A stretch of 64,000 nt of DNA from Rotaria socialis (Eukaryota; Rotifera; Eurotatoria; Philodinida; Philodinidae): positions 62,001 to 126,000 of the forward strand of contig CAJNYU010000987.1 of NCBI GenBank assembly GCA_905331475.1, read 5' to 3'. The translations under genes and the position numbers were made by a program. The notes beneath the pieces were generated by a model, which was not told the origin of the DNA, did not search any database, and worked only from the letters and a program-made list of their open reading frames with translations. Below are positions 34,555 through 46,846 of the stretch, one piece after another (position 1 is the stretch's first letter; each line of letters opens with the position of its first letter).

Positions 34555-37391
34555 AATATTCAATTATTTAATAACAGACATAATAGAACAATCATCCATC
34601 GTTCTTTTTTCATTGTACGAATCAACGATGTGTTTGCGTCTCTATTGTTTCCGATTTGAAATAAAAAGAAAAAGAAGATAAAATATCGTATATGATCAAT
34701 TTATGTTGGTCGATAAATAGACATCTGTATTTATGTATCAATGACAGATTGGATATCATAATGTCTGTAGGCATCACATGCAGAAATATTTATATCAGCA
34801 AGCAATTGACAAGTACAATATATGTTCAATGAAATAAACGGCCTGATAGATTTGGCTTTTCTTTGCTCAATAAATCTATTCATGAAGAAACACTAATTGT
34901 TTAGGAATATATTTATTTGACATACGAGAAATAGTTAACACACTATAAAGAGATATATAAACAAAGCAAAGAAGACATGTATTCAATTCATTAGTTAACC
35001 TCAACGGAATCAAAATAATGATTCAAAGTCTTTATTTTCAAAAACAAAATCTTCCATATTCGAAAAATAATTGTGGAAAAAACCAGTATTATGTAACATA
35101 TTTAATTCTGGTGGCACATTCATATGTTTTGTTTTCTCACGACACTTTTTTGTCTAGTAAGACATCGCTCAACAAGCGTGGCATGAGTCAACACATTTTT
35201 CCTACGTCCGACTTGTAATACCATTGTGTCGAGAGAACTTGAATAATCTGCTACCTTGTCCTGTGTGAGCCATTTGCCTGATGGATGACTGGAAATTCTA
35301 TAAACATGAGTGAAGACGAAAAGCGCTACTTTTAAAAACATAATCGATTGTAAAAGTCGGTTTTAGTTTAGACAAGAGTCCAATAAATTCAATTTTTGAT
35401 TGTTACTAAATTTTATTAAAACAAAAATAACCATTTGATTTTGCTAAATGATTGCTCTATAACTCTTATCTTCAAAAACGAATCTAACAATAAATACAAT
35501 ATGACGTCTAATGAATTTGTTTTTGATTGTTTACTTTTCTGTAATGCTGTTGTCCGAACTTTCTCAAAACAATTCTCATGGAATTTCTTTTAATGAAAGT
35601 TTCAGCCTAGTAACATATGTGTTCTTGCCTTTTTCGACACAGTATTTAGATACGGTTCGTACACTGTGGCTTTTGAATTTATGTACATGTCAACAAACAT
35701 CCATTGTTTGATCATCCGTATCAAAATTATTATCATTGAATAGAGGAGCAAATTGAATACTAAACGTTGCCCAATACAGTGAGAAAAAAATATTCGAATA
35801 CTCTTGCAGTTTTGCATACACTATATTTCGATGCTTCTAAATGGAAATTTCGATTGCAGTAGAAATCGAATATTTTCGTACAAGTATGTTGAAAATAGCG
35901 TGAAGTTCTATTTGGTAGTTTGACGTAGACCAATTCAATATGACATTATTACGTCTAATATTCGTACTCAAAAGACGAATTCGTTCATATTTTTATTTCT
36001 AAATAAGAAACCGTTGAAGACAAAATACTTCTACTAGTTCATCGTAGTTTTCTTCAACAATTGATAATGAAGAAAAATGTCATTTACTCGATTTCTATTT
36101 TATAATTTTAGCATTTACTTCATCGGTGAACAATAAAAGTCGGGCACGAATCTTATTATTGCGCAACTAGTTTTCTTCTTGCAAGTTAGAATTTCAGCAA
36201 TTTATCTACAACGTTTAGCCACAGTGAGAGTAGCTGAATGCTTTTCTTCTTTTTTTTCAATATAATTCTTTTTATTATCAAAAACTAACACGTTTATGGT
36301 ATGGTATGTATCGTGTATTTACTCATATGACGTATAGCAGCCTTATCAGGAGATTAAGTCAAAGAATCAACATAATAATCCCAAGTATCTCGTAAAAGAA
36401 CATGGGCAAATAATTACCCATTCTCGATATGGTAATTTTACGTACGAGATATCAGTGGAAGTACTTTTCTCAATTTGTTTTTGTCGGTATTTTCCAATGT
36501 CTGACATAAAGCAACGTATACATTTACATCATCAACATTGCCATTCATGTTATTTAATATCTCCAGATAAATTACTTATTTTTGAATGGTCTCAATAAAG
36601 TTTCTTTAAAAGTCTCTCATAGGACGCGCGCAACGGTAGGATTCTTTTTCGTATGATAAATTAACAATATATTTTATTGTTCAAAATACTACAGCTACAT
36701 TAAATACATAGTTCGACGTACAAGCAAAACTGACTTATATGTAAACATCTTTATGCTTCACTTCTACTCATAAACAACATCAAAATATTACACAGGTATT
36801 GTCGTGCTGATGAGAAAAAAAGAAAACAATTATGTATTTCAAAATATTTGTCTTGGAGAGAGTTGAAGTAGAATTATTTTTAGGACGACTGAATCAATTC
36901 CCATTGTGAATTGATCGAATAGAAGAATGTTGAAACTATTCTACATGTTCAAATTTTATTTTACTTCTATATGTATAAACAAAAACATTTTCCCCAAAAT
37001 TAGAACAGCATGCAAAGAACAAATGAAAAATTCAAGAATTAAAACACTTGACTTCACTATTTTAACTTGAAAATTGGCATATTTACGCAAAGCATATTTA
37101 TCTTTCGGTTGGATTCCATGTGGTTTTCAATAATTAGGTCATTACTCGTTTTTAGACAGTGAACATTTTGTGTTGGGTATGAATATGCACGGATGAAGGC
37201 TAATAATTGTACCGACACTCTTCAGTGAAGGCGTACTACCGATGTCAGTAGATGTAGATGTCGGTGTGAGTGGCCGCATTGGTTTATCGATGTATGAGAC
37301 CTGGAGAACATGAAGCCCCTCTCACACTATTTGAAAGCCGATTCGCTGGCACAAGAAACTGCTTGTACGTTCATTTTTTTCAAACAAAATT
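34555..37391. other. Intergenic, no gene seen
   Basis: AT-rich with an AATAAA at 34662 for RPLP1. Frames at 35018-35218, 35120-35341 and 35511-35817 are short, overlap on opposite strands and have no recognisable content. I see no repeat family shared with the rest of the window. Confidence 0.45.
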
Positions 37392-40291
37392 TTAATGACA
37401 GTTTCTTTTGTGTTTCCCGTTGAAAACAAATGTCATTGCCTGCTGACATGTCACCGTGTCATTTTTTTCGAGAAATTGTCGTTTTAAATGAACATAAAAA
37501 TAGTCTTGATCCGAATGCTTTACCAAATCTGTGACCAATTCAAAATGGCGTCTTGTCGACAGGTCAACATTGGGATACAGTCTTTCATTGTCATCTTTCA
37601 AAGGGACATCAACGATTGATTCATATCCATGCATATCGAACACATAAACTTGTCTTGCACGGGTCACCCATCGTACGTCGGCAGGATCCAAATGAGAACA
37701 AATAAAGTCCCAAGCAAGGAGACCCGAAATGAAACAACCATTGGATAAAAGTTCATAGGTGACTTGTTCAAAAGTAATCGTTGTGCCAATATCTGTTTCG
37801 TGTTTTTGATATACTTTGGGTTTACTGGCTGAGAATAGTTGTGGTAACATATCGCTCGATGCGACTTGCTGCTGAGTGAACGATGGTGGGATCGACGAAG
37901 GATAAATAGGAGGTACCACAGGTAGGTCTATGAAACTCACTGACGGATTGAGATAGATTGATGTGCTCATTGGGAACGGAGTCGGCCAAGCTGAAGCGAA
38001 CATCGCATTGGAGATTGCAACACGAATACGGTGGCCAGACAGGAAGGTCCACGTGGTGAAATGAAGTCGAATAGTAATCGTGTATCTGAAATTTGGTTCG
38101 AGATATGCTGGCGGGGTATGCAACTGAGCTCCATTGATTGCACCAACTGTAACTAGAGATACTTGATCATCGACATCAACGTCTTCGAGACGTACAAACC
38201 AGTGAGCCAGATGAGCGGTAGTGCTCGCCTTCATACAAACAGACAAAGATTCAATATTCAGTTATGATAGAAATAAAATCTACTAGGTATGAAAATGATC
38301 ATGAACACCTATTTTTTTTTTCTCAATATGAATGACACTAATTCGAACTCAGTCGAAGATGATTCATCGTAAGAGATTTTTGTTTAATCTTTTGAAGATT
38401 TCAAGGTTGGTTTACTCTTTATGATTATTTACCTGAAGTGATACATTGACAAAGCCGATAATTTCAATTGTTTCTTGAGTAGGATCGCTATCATAGACGA
38501 GACAGTCCTTATCATAAGGTCGCTGGTCCCCCGTCAACATTCCCAACCACGAGCCAGCTTCGAATCCGATCCACGGTCGATATGGAAGTACGTCTATATC
38601 TATATCGTTATTCTCTTTCTCGGCTGTTGACATTGGTGATTCTAACAGCGCTTGTTCAACCAATTTTCGCCCTTTTTAAACTGCATACGACGTGTCTGCT
38701 GTCGAGGAATTGGCCAGCGCGATTCGTACCGATAGGTACCTGTCGTGAGGCTTGTCCGAACAAATAGTGTAATATCAAGTTCATTCAGAATATCATCGCT
38801 GTCGTCATTATCTTTGAGCCAATGATTAAACCATCGTACCATTTCTGCTGTACCATCATAGCCAGGCCCCGGATTCCGAGTAGAAAATTCTGGCATCGCA
38901 TGGACAAATGGACCGACGACGACTTTGATTTATGGCGATATGTTATATGCATGTTCATATATGCTAATAGCAAAGTCTCGATAGCTATATAGAGACAGAA
39001 ATCGATGGAGAATAGAAAGACGTAGATATAAGGCATAAAATCGATGCATCAATCTTTAGCTTGATCAATAATTTGATGTTGGACTCATGAGACTACAAGC
39101 TGAAATACCCGATTTATGCAACAAAAATATATTACCTAAAGCAGTAAAGTAAACACAATCATCCATGTTGGACATGAGTCTATAAATAGGGCCTTTCTCT
39201 GTACAAAACTTTGATATTGAACGAGTGTTCCTTTCGTCTTCCAAAAATTGATGATTTAACATTTTTTTTTCTAATAGAATGAAAACTCACATTAGCATAC
39301 GACTCATGTTTTATTCAAATCCAAATGATTTCAGTTATGGAGCTATCAAACTCTTACTAAATATTGGCATGATCGAAGATCAATCTAATTCCTTCCATGA
39401 TTTTTGAATATCTTCTATCTACAGAACTTACGCATCATAAAGACCTGCAAGTAAATAAACAGGCACAGTGAGATTGTCATAGGAATATTTTATTGAATGA
39501 TTTTGCCAAAGTTTGTCGTTTAACTGATGCTCGAGATAGATGTCAATCCAAGGTCGCCTTGTAAACCGTTCGTTGGCCCATTGCTCATTAATCAAAAAGT
39601 CAGGTGAAGCTGGTAATGCATTTTCATGATCGACTGAAAGTATTTATTCGTCTTGATGGAGAATTCCATCGCCATAATGAACATCATTGTTATACAAATC
39701 GTCAGAACCATGTGCAGCGAAAACAGCATGCAAAGCAGGTGGTCGTCGCAATGTGGCCATCATAAGAGAGTTGAAAGCGGACCAGCTTAAACCGTACATA
39801 CCGACGCGGCCATTTGAGCGAGGATGAGCAGCAAGTAGTTCAATGACATGTTCACAATCATTTAACTCTTGCGAAGTGTATTCGTACTCGATGAGGACAC
39901 CTTCAGACGCGCCAGTACCGCGTATATCAACCAGGGCTACCTAACAGAAAATTCGCAAATAATTATTAAAAAAAAGCTTCTTCTACTTTTCTTGACTTAC
40001 TATGAAGCCTCGCTGTGCTTGATAGTGAATTTTGGGCTGATTGATATTAAAGAAGCTATCATCTTTTCTATAAGGCTTGTATTCGAGTAGAACAGGAAAA
40101 TTTTCATTGGTGTCTCGTTGTGATATCGGAATCACGAGTGTAGCCGAAAGACGAACACCGTCAAGCATCGTAAGCCACGTGTTTTCCGAGGTAAAATTAT
40201 ATGTCATCATTCGATGATCTGCAAATGCAGTTCTTGAGAGTTGATCTCGAAAATACAGAGCTAAAAATAAGAATACGTGAATGATGCACAT
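37392..40291 (-). pseudogene. CocE/NonD (X-Pro dipeptidyl-peptidase S15-like) hydrolase, disabled
   Basis: Minus-strand exons are 40291-40001, 39940-39433, 38984-38433 and 38228-37392, joined by GT-AG introns of 60, 447 and 204 bp. The product would be a secreted alpha/beta hydrolase: a hydrophobic leader (MCIIHVFLFLALYF), DGVRLSATLVIP, VDIRGTGASEG, the nucleophile motif YGLSWSAFNSL, NDVHYGDGILH, PVYLLAGLYDAY, VVGPFVHAMPEF (likely the His-bearing loop) and a C-terminal jelly-roll with LSGHRIRVAISN. Three lesions interrupt it: a TAA at 39644-39646 after GDGILHQDE, a TAA at 38930-38932 between NISP and IKVVVGP, and a one-base frameshift near 38654-38662 before LVEQALLES. The flanking residues remain highly conserved, so decay is recent or the assembly is faulty. 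The family is mainly bacterial and fungal. Confidence 0.75.
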
Positions 40292-42020
40292 TATAAATGT
40301 CGAATCCGATAGGTGACAATGATGCACAAGAAACAGATGATTGATGTATGCAAGGTACGATGGAATATTGGTTTGCCCTGTTCGTTACCTCGCACAAGAT
40401 TAACATTTATTTCTCAAGGATACATCGAACAAATGTCATTGTTAAGCAGTACTATTCTTTCGGTACAAGAAAATGTCATATATAACAACATAAGTTCTTA
40501 TGCTTGTATGTCTGCGCGCACGTGAAAATGTGTATCCTATATGCTTCTTCTCACGGGGTGTGCATGTGGGGTATGGACCTTTTATTTATTCGCACCCTAA
40601 ATAGTATGTAAAGATAACAATTCAAAAATTGAACATAGTTGATGAATTAATATTAAAAATGATGGTCAACCAATGCTAACACCTAAACGTTATTTAAGCC
40701 TAATGCCAATAACGCCTAGGTATTAATTAATAATAATGCTAATAATACCTAAGCATTAAGTTAAAAAATTAACTATAATGCATTAGCATTAGCATTCTTC
40801 TTAACTTAATGCCAACACGACAACTCTGATGTTCCATTTTGCATAGTAAAGCTACGTTCATTCTTCGTCTGTCTTTCTCTTTAGCCTTCGTTTTCAACTA
40901 CAATGAAGAAGAAAACGATTATATTAAACTCGAAAGTGTGATCAATGCTGAAGTGAATGAGTTGCTTGCTCGATCATACGAGCGAACAAAAATGTTTGTC
41001 GGCACTAGATTTGTTGTTTTCTTTCATTCTCTTTTTCTATTCATCCACCATATATATAGTACTCACTCAAATGCACCTGGCAAACCGCCTTTTGAAGCTA
41101 TTGTTAGTTTTCTTATGACTCCAATTGACAAACTTCAAAACTTGTTCCGCAAATTCCCTGACAACAGATGAACTTGATCTTTGGATATAGATGTAGGTGC
41201 GGACCTTGGCCTAATCTTCTTTTCATGCACGCCCACACTTCATAAAAATAGATTCCATTCAAAATAAAAACAAGTATTTTGCTTATCACTTTCTCTCCCC
41301 TTTCATTCCAGTCTCTTATCTTGTTTTTTTTATCTTCCGACAATAAAAGCATTCTCTTAACAGTGTCAACTATTTTAATAAGCTACAGTTCAAAAAAATT
41401 AAGGTATCTATTTATAGCAAAGACCGAAATGAGAAGATATCGATGATAAATATGTTGAAGATAATATTATCAAACACAAGAAGTTTGCAGCTGGAGTAAA
41501 TAGACAATTCATTTGATCATGAGTATATATGTGGGTCATTTGATGTCACTCAAGGAAGAAAGGAACAATTAGAAATATGATAGAGTAGAATTGAAGACAA
41601 ACAAGTGAGAACGTATAGATTCCATTTCTATTATTTTTTGTTTGGGATATGGATCTGAATGTTGACCTGTGATGCACTCACACTCACCAATGCCTACGAT
41701 TTCGAATTTGAAGTGGTGCAATTTGCTGCAAGTATCAATATTATTTATGATTATTTGGTTATCGATGAAAGTTTCCATTTCATTCTCAAGATGGGTTCTT
41801 AGAAAAAGATCATGAAAGCGAGAAAGTCAACTGCTAGAAATGATACGTCTCTAAACTCTTTTATTACAATAGTAAGAAGCAAAAGATAGTTCATTTATAT
41901 CATAGAACTGTTCGGTTTTATTGAAAAAGTTTTTATTCATTCATATTGTTTACTATCAAAACAACGAAATAAATCACCAGAATTAGTTCGACTAATATTT
42001 CATCATAGTCGTTGGAAGAA
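40292..42020. other. Intergenic with a possible gene fragment and a TAATGC-rich repeat
   Basis: A stretch at 40670-40815 is built from variants of TAATGC and CCTAA and may be a degenerate palindromic repeat. The possible exon at 40884 is listed separately. The rest shows no gene. Confidence 0.4.
40884..41171 (+). pseudogene. Possible orphan exons, function unknown
   Basis: After an acceptor-like CTCTTTAG, the frame reads FVFNYNEEENDYIKLESVIN then AEVNELLARSYERTK. A GTTTGT donor and TATATAG acceptor could join this to THSNAPGKPPFEAIVSFLM and PIDKLQNLFRKFPDNR, with a stop at 41169. The segment AEVNELLARSYERTK resembles the helix near the C-terminus of FtsH-type proteases (pattern EVxxLLxxxYxRxK), but this is too short to be firm. 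No upstream exons are visible, so it may be a remnant. Confidence 0.25.
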
Positions 42021-42499
42021 CTAAAGCACTTTTTTTCTGCCAAGTGTAGTAGAACATTGTGGGCAATAATGTACTGTATCCTAAAATTAGAAATCAATTT
42101 CGAGCGATGAGAAAAAAGAAAATTTGATCTGACCTTGACGGAATCGACACAAAATGGAATTAGACAACAGCCGCACCAACAACCGATAAGTAATAAGCCG
42201 CCACAGAGAAGCCAAGTTAAAATGCCGTTTTCTTTTGCAGCGCGTGCCAGTATCGTAGCACCACATTGAAAACAAACACATTTGATCGGTTGTTCAGAAA
42301 AAACGCCCGTTGGTGGAACGGAAGCCACCGACTGTTGTACTGCTGTGTGCTCGGTTTGTGGTGCATTTGGAACATTTGGAGTATTTAGAGCCATATAAGG
42401 AGAAGATTTCCCGTTTACTACATAGTAGCAGAAATTATAGATTAGACTTGAAACAATGAGGAAAAATCTGTAATACATACTGTATGGGCTCGATGACAT
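42021..42499 (-). CDS. LITAF-domain (LPS-induced TNF-alpha factor-like) protein
   Basis: Exons 42499-42481, 42417-42134 and 42080-42021 are spliced through 63-bp and 53-bp introns, giving about 120 residues. After a Pro/Asn-rich head comes the LITAF domain: a CFQC knuckle, a hydrophobic membrane-inserted stretch (TWLLCGGLLLIGCWCGCC, then LIPFCVDSVK) and the closing knuckle YCPQC with TTLGRKKVL at the end. The two CxxC pairs bind one zinc ion in known LITAF proteins, which sit on the cytosolic face of late endosomes and lysosomes. Without splicing the second knuckle is lost, which supports the intron at 42081-42133. The first intron removes an otherwise hydrophobic insertion and is inferred from GTATGT and TAG. 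Confidence 0.85.
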
Positions 42500-44039
42500 T
42501 CCTATTCTTGTTGTATGTAATATTTGGCAAGAAGATACTATCTGAAAATAAAACTTGGTTGAAGTGGATTAGTAAATCTCTTTTCATATCAATATTGAAA
42601 ATTGTGAGATCTTGAATAGCTATTTGTTTTGCTGCATCGTGATTGGCAACTCATTCAGACCATCTTCTGCTGATGCTCTTGGTGTTATTCAAAATTTCAA
42701 ACATCTACGATCGAATATATACATATTTGGGAAAATGGAAACAGACGGTATCGAAACTAGTGATGCAATTGTTTTATGCACAAATACGGGAGATAAGAGA
42801 ACACACCAGGCTTCCACGTGGTATTAGACAAAAAACATTGTTCCATGGAATGGGATATATTATTTATAGGTTACATTCAATGATCTTTTGACGAACATAG
42901 CGAGTGTCGCCTACGTTCGTCGGCATGATGGTGTATTGTGTCATCAGCACTTTTGTAATCGTGCATTTCCTTCAGTTGCATTTCCTTATGTACGAGACAG
43001 TGACAACGCGGTAGAAAGATGAGTGCTCATCGGATTAACGCACGAACAGAAGAATACAGCGAGGAGGATAATGTACACGAAGTCCTCCGTAACGGTAAAA
43101 GACGTTACAATTTTGTCGTTTCATTTCTTTAATTTCTATTTACCTCCTCACTCTCAAAATAAAAGGTCATGATCTTGGATGTGTTTCCGTACATAGTTAC
43201 TCTCTGGATGACCTTATATTAAGGTCAAGTTTTGACTAATGATTAATTACAAATGTTTTAAGTAATAATACTTAATTTCGATTAATTATTTAATTAGAGC
43301 ATAATTTTCTAATACACCCGATGAATTTTTCTTTCAAGCATGATTTTCTATTATGGAGAGGAGTTTATTACTCTTTCATGTTAATTTATATGAATTTATT
43401 CACAATGACAAAATGCATCATTTTCTTTATCTTCATGACGTGGATGTAAACGGAGAGAAGACTCACGTCCAACTTGTTCACTCTAAATTAAAATGGGTCG
43501 CAGGTTCAGCGCCGAAAATATGTCGCAACAGAAAGTGCCGCTAAAAAATTTATCTTGTTTTGTGTGTCAACTATCGGTTCACCCTTTTCTTTTGCATAAA
43601 AGGCCCTATATAGAGAACTCGATTGAACATACGACAGTTACGTATTTTCATTTAAATATTTTTAAGATTATTTTTCGATTAATAATTAGTCGAGAGAATG
43701 CCTATCTTGATCCATGGTCGAAGTGGGGCTATCCGAAAATGGCCTGGCAAAAATCGGGCCGACTCTAGACTGGACAGATCTCAAGATCTGACCTGTTTGA
43801 ATCTTCAGAAATGAAACTGTTCAATAGACCAAGATCGAAATATTATCATGATCTCTTCGATAAAAACAAAAGAATCCTGGCTAGTGGGTTCAAAAAAATG
43901 TTTTCAGCATGTGTCGTACATTGTGTCGCAAATCGCGACACATTTAAACTTAGTGTGTTCCGCTGAAATATATGAGTAAAACATCTATGTAAAATAGTTG
44001 TACTGTTTTCAGTAAAATAATAGCTTTATATTAAAAGCT
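42500..44039. other. Intergenic, no clear gene
   Basis: Frames at 42612-42891 overlap in two phases and are unrecognised. A 38-codon ATG frame at 43019 (MSAHRINARTEEYSEEDNV...) looks protein-like but isolated. A GTCGCA-rich stretch at 43495-43540 resembles one at 44499-44540. Confidence 0.4.
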
Positions 44040-44312
44040 TTGTCGCATTTCATGCGCAGTCCTGGTGAATACAGAAAGGAATGGGTAAAATATTTAGGAT
44101 TCATATGGACAAAAAAGTTATTCTTCAGATCAGCTGTTGATAAACATATCGGAAGCTGTCAGAAATCTCTCGCAAATGTTAGATGGTCAAGAACAAAACG
44201 CTTTGTCTCAACTGACGCATTGAAAGACTGCTTTTCCCGTATTCATTCTCTCATTTATCATGGTTCATTTCCTTTTTCTGCTGTTTTTTCTAGGTACAAT
44301 AGTAACTATTAG
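44040..44312 (+). pseudogene. Non-LTR retrotransposon reverse-transcriptase remnant
   Basis: The frame reads YLGFIWTKKLFFRSAVDKHI, then IGSCQKSLANVRW. The YLGF motif followed by a helical thumb-like segment is typical of the C-terminal part of non-LTR reverse transcriptases. Only about 90 residues remain. After KDC the frame appears to slip, since another phase continues with an aromatic-rich stretch. No catalytic YADD region or second open frame is present, so this is a dead fragment. Confidence 0.4.
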
Positions 44313-44865
44313 ACTAGAAATTTTATGTTGATTTTCTACTCATAATGTACGCAACGAATCAGGACCGTTTGCTTTCTCACAGTGATTTTCATAAAGCAAA
44401 CAAGAATCAGTTTGGCTAGGTTTTCCGTAGTATTTTTGCAGACCACTTTTATTTCTGTATTTTAAAGGGTATGTATCAAAAAGAACGAAAGAAATCATGT
44501 CGAAAATAGAATGTCGCAGAAGAAAATGCCGAATTGAAAATACCAAATGCAAAAAAATAGCGAAAGCATTTGTAGCGAAATAAAAAATGCCGAAAGTATG
44601 TATTTTAATATTTTAGACTGCTAAGATGAAGATTTTTTACTTTCTGATCAAATTTTAAGTACACCAAAAATGAAATGATTGAAGAATAATTAGTTATAAA
44701 ATTAGTAAAAGGAGAGGTCATAACAAATCTAAAATATTTACCAGCTTTCACCAAATATCTGATCGCTGATATTTGATTTTTCCAAAAGAAATCAGATATT
44801 TACTTTCTACTCTACCGATAGTTTAAACTCTCAACATATGTAACATGCTTGCTTTCTACCTATAA

Positions 44866-45020
44866 TTTCAAATTCTCAGCAAATACCAGATATTGAGTTT
44901 CTACGTAAATTTCAAACTTTCAGCATATATAAAAATGATTACTAATCCAATCTAGTTTCAAATTCTCAGCAGATATCAGATATTGAGTTTCTACGTAAAT
45001 TTCAAACTTTCAACATATAT
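44866..45020. repeat. Two-copy 65-bp direct repeat, period 90
   Basis: The unit starts TTTCAAATTCTCAGCA and ends CAACATATAT-like. It occurs at 44866-44930 and 44956-45020 with about four differences. A 26-bp piece of the same unit with its left flank (CCTATAATTTCAAATTCTCA) reappears at 46970. Confidence 0.65.
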
Positions 45021-45052
45021 TAGACATTTACTTCCTATCTCGACCTGTCCAA

Positions 45053-46285
45053 GCGTGATGGAATCACGTTTTTTCATTTTATATTTTGAATGTCTGAACT
45101 TAATGAAATTGGATGATGCTGAAATTTTCAGAATATATTCAAGTTTCATTGCTCTACATACTCTGAAAGTTTCGTAGGGTTCGAAACTTCCGTGAGAATT
45201 TTATGATTGAAATATAGATCCGTTATGGAATCACCAAAAATGGTCTTCGACATTGAGCCCTAAGTGAAGTAGTGAAAAATTTAGCTCAATGAAAACTGCG
45301 AAGAAAAAACTTTCAATAGGAAAGTTATAGTGGAGATATCATTCTATCAGTAGAAAAAAAGAAAATTTAAAATATGTAAAAGTATGTCTTTGAACAGTGA
45401 AAAAGCGTCGTAACGGAATCACCATTTTCTTGGCGGAATCACTTTTTTTAAGATGTTCATGTTTTTTGAGTGCCTATTTCTTCAGAAATTTATCTATAAT
45501 TCCCGAAAATCAACAAATTTTGTATTACTCATAGATATCTACAAAATGAGTGCAGAGTTCGATCATCGGTACTGGGATCGAGACTAGGACCGAAAAATTA
45601 ACTCTACCGAGGTCAGAGCCCCAAAAGCATAAGTATACAATGGCTGAGACCCTGACAAAAGCAAAAGTGGTCCCACCAAGAGTAAGAAAGTAAGAGTTTC
45701 GTACTCTGGAGTCTAGATGAAGCAAGGGAGAAGTACAGTAAAGTAGACCTAAGTTACAGTTGTAGTAAAGAAATAAAAAAAATGACTATTGAAGACACAT
45801 TAAAAATGTGAGAAAACAATGCGGCAACATGTTTCTCTAAATAGGCACAGACTGCAGATTAGTTAGAATCACATGAACGGAATAAAAAATGAAATTACAC
45901 CAGAACAGAGACCAGAACCACAATAAGATTGCCGGGACTTCGGTCGGGATCGGGGTCAAAAATAATGTTGCCTCGTGCATCTCTAAGTACTCTTGAAAAA
46001 GTGGTGAAGAAAAGTAATATTACGTTGATCATTCGGATAAAGTGAAAACTATACTCCAAAAGTATACGATACATATCAGATATCACCCATAAAATGGCAT
46101 CTTCAATTGCGGTAATAAAAATAACTTCAAATTGTCAGAAATCAACTTCGGAATTAAGCAGTAAGGCTCTAAAACCCCATTACCTATATAAGAAATATAG
46201 CTAAGATGCAATATAAGAGAAAAACAATGTTCCTATTATTTTTAGGGAAACGTACTTGATCAACCCAGAAGTGATTCCATCACGC
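45053..46285. repeat. Possible 1.2-kb element bounded by GCGTGATGGAATCAC inverted repeats
   Basis: Perfect 15-bp inverted copies mark both ends, and several GGAATCAC variants occur inside (45227, 45415, 45436) and just outside (46434). No target duplication or coding frame was found, so the boundaries are tentative. Confidence 0.4.
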
Positions 46286-46677
46286 TCTCTGTAACGAACC
46301 AGGAATTTTTATCAAAAGTCAACTAGTTCTGTGAGTAGAGCGAAAAAAATCAGCGTTAGAGCGCGCAGCTTTAGAATCATAAATATCTTGCTTTCGGCTA
46401 AGAATGAGTTATACCATATTTTCCTTACGGAATCACAATCAAAAATGGACTACTTTTAAAGTATAAATATTTTTCTTTGGGAACAACAAATATCTGGATC
46501 TCTTCTTATAGCTAAAGAGCCAACTTAACATAGTTCTGAACGATGTGATCGACTTTGAAAAATACCATATCTGTCTTCATGAAAAAACACAAAATAAAAA
46601 CTCTTGATAAATATATGTATTCATCGATACAGAGTGATACTTGTTTAATAATATTTTTTTCCTAAAATATATACAAC

Positions 46678-46846
46678 TACCCAGGTCGATCAAAACGGAC
46701 CACCGTAAACCGGCGTAACATTATCGTATTCTATAGAACATACGGCCGTATTACTGCCCCTGTTATATGGGGAAAATACGACACGTAAAACGGGCTGTAT
46801 TTGTATCGTATACGATCGTTTACTGATCGTTTTCTTCGACGGGGTA
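46678..46846. repeat. Small palindromic DNA element (169 bp) with TACCC ends
   Basis: It begins TACCCAGGTCGATCAAAACG; the reverse complement of the right end reads TACCCCGTCGAAGAAAACGA. The middle has CGTAAAC, CCGTATTACTG and TACGATCG words shared with the repeat at 1-213. No target duplication is evident. Confidence 0.6.

Larger units (their letters stand above)
44313..46677. other. Repeat-rich gene-free region
   Basis: No gene seen. It holds a two-copy 65-bp repeat (44866-45020) and many GGAATCAC words. A pair of 15-bp inverted copies GCGTGATGGAATCAC lies at 45053-45067 and 46271-46285. Confidence 0.45.

Noticed and set aside
34481-34681. Read-through C-terminus of RPLP1
   Set aside because: Splicing at 34481/34533 gives the conserved GFGLFD end, so the extension is intron and 3' sequence.
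36240-37390. Searched for exons or a promoter between RPLP1 and the hydrolase
   Set aside because: Only AT-rich sequence with frequent stops was found.
39590-39700. A small intron that would remove the first stop in the CocE gene
   Set aside because: A TTTCAG acceptor exists after the stop, but the only nearby GT would delete the highly conserved VHYGDGILH segment.
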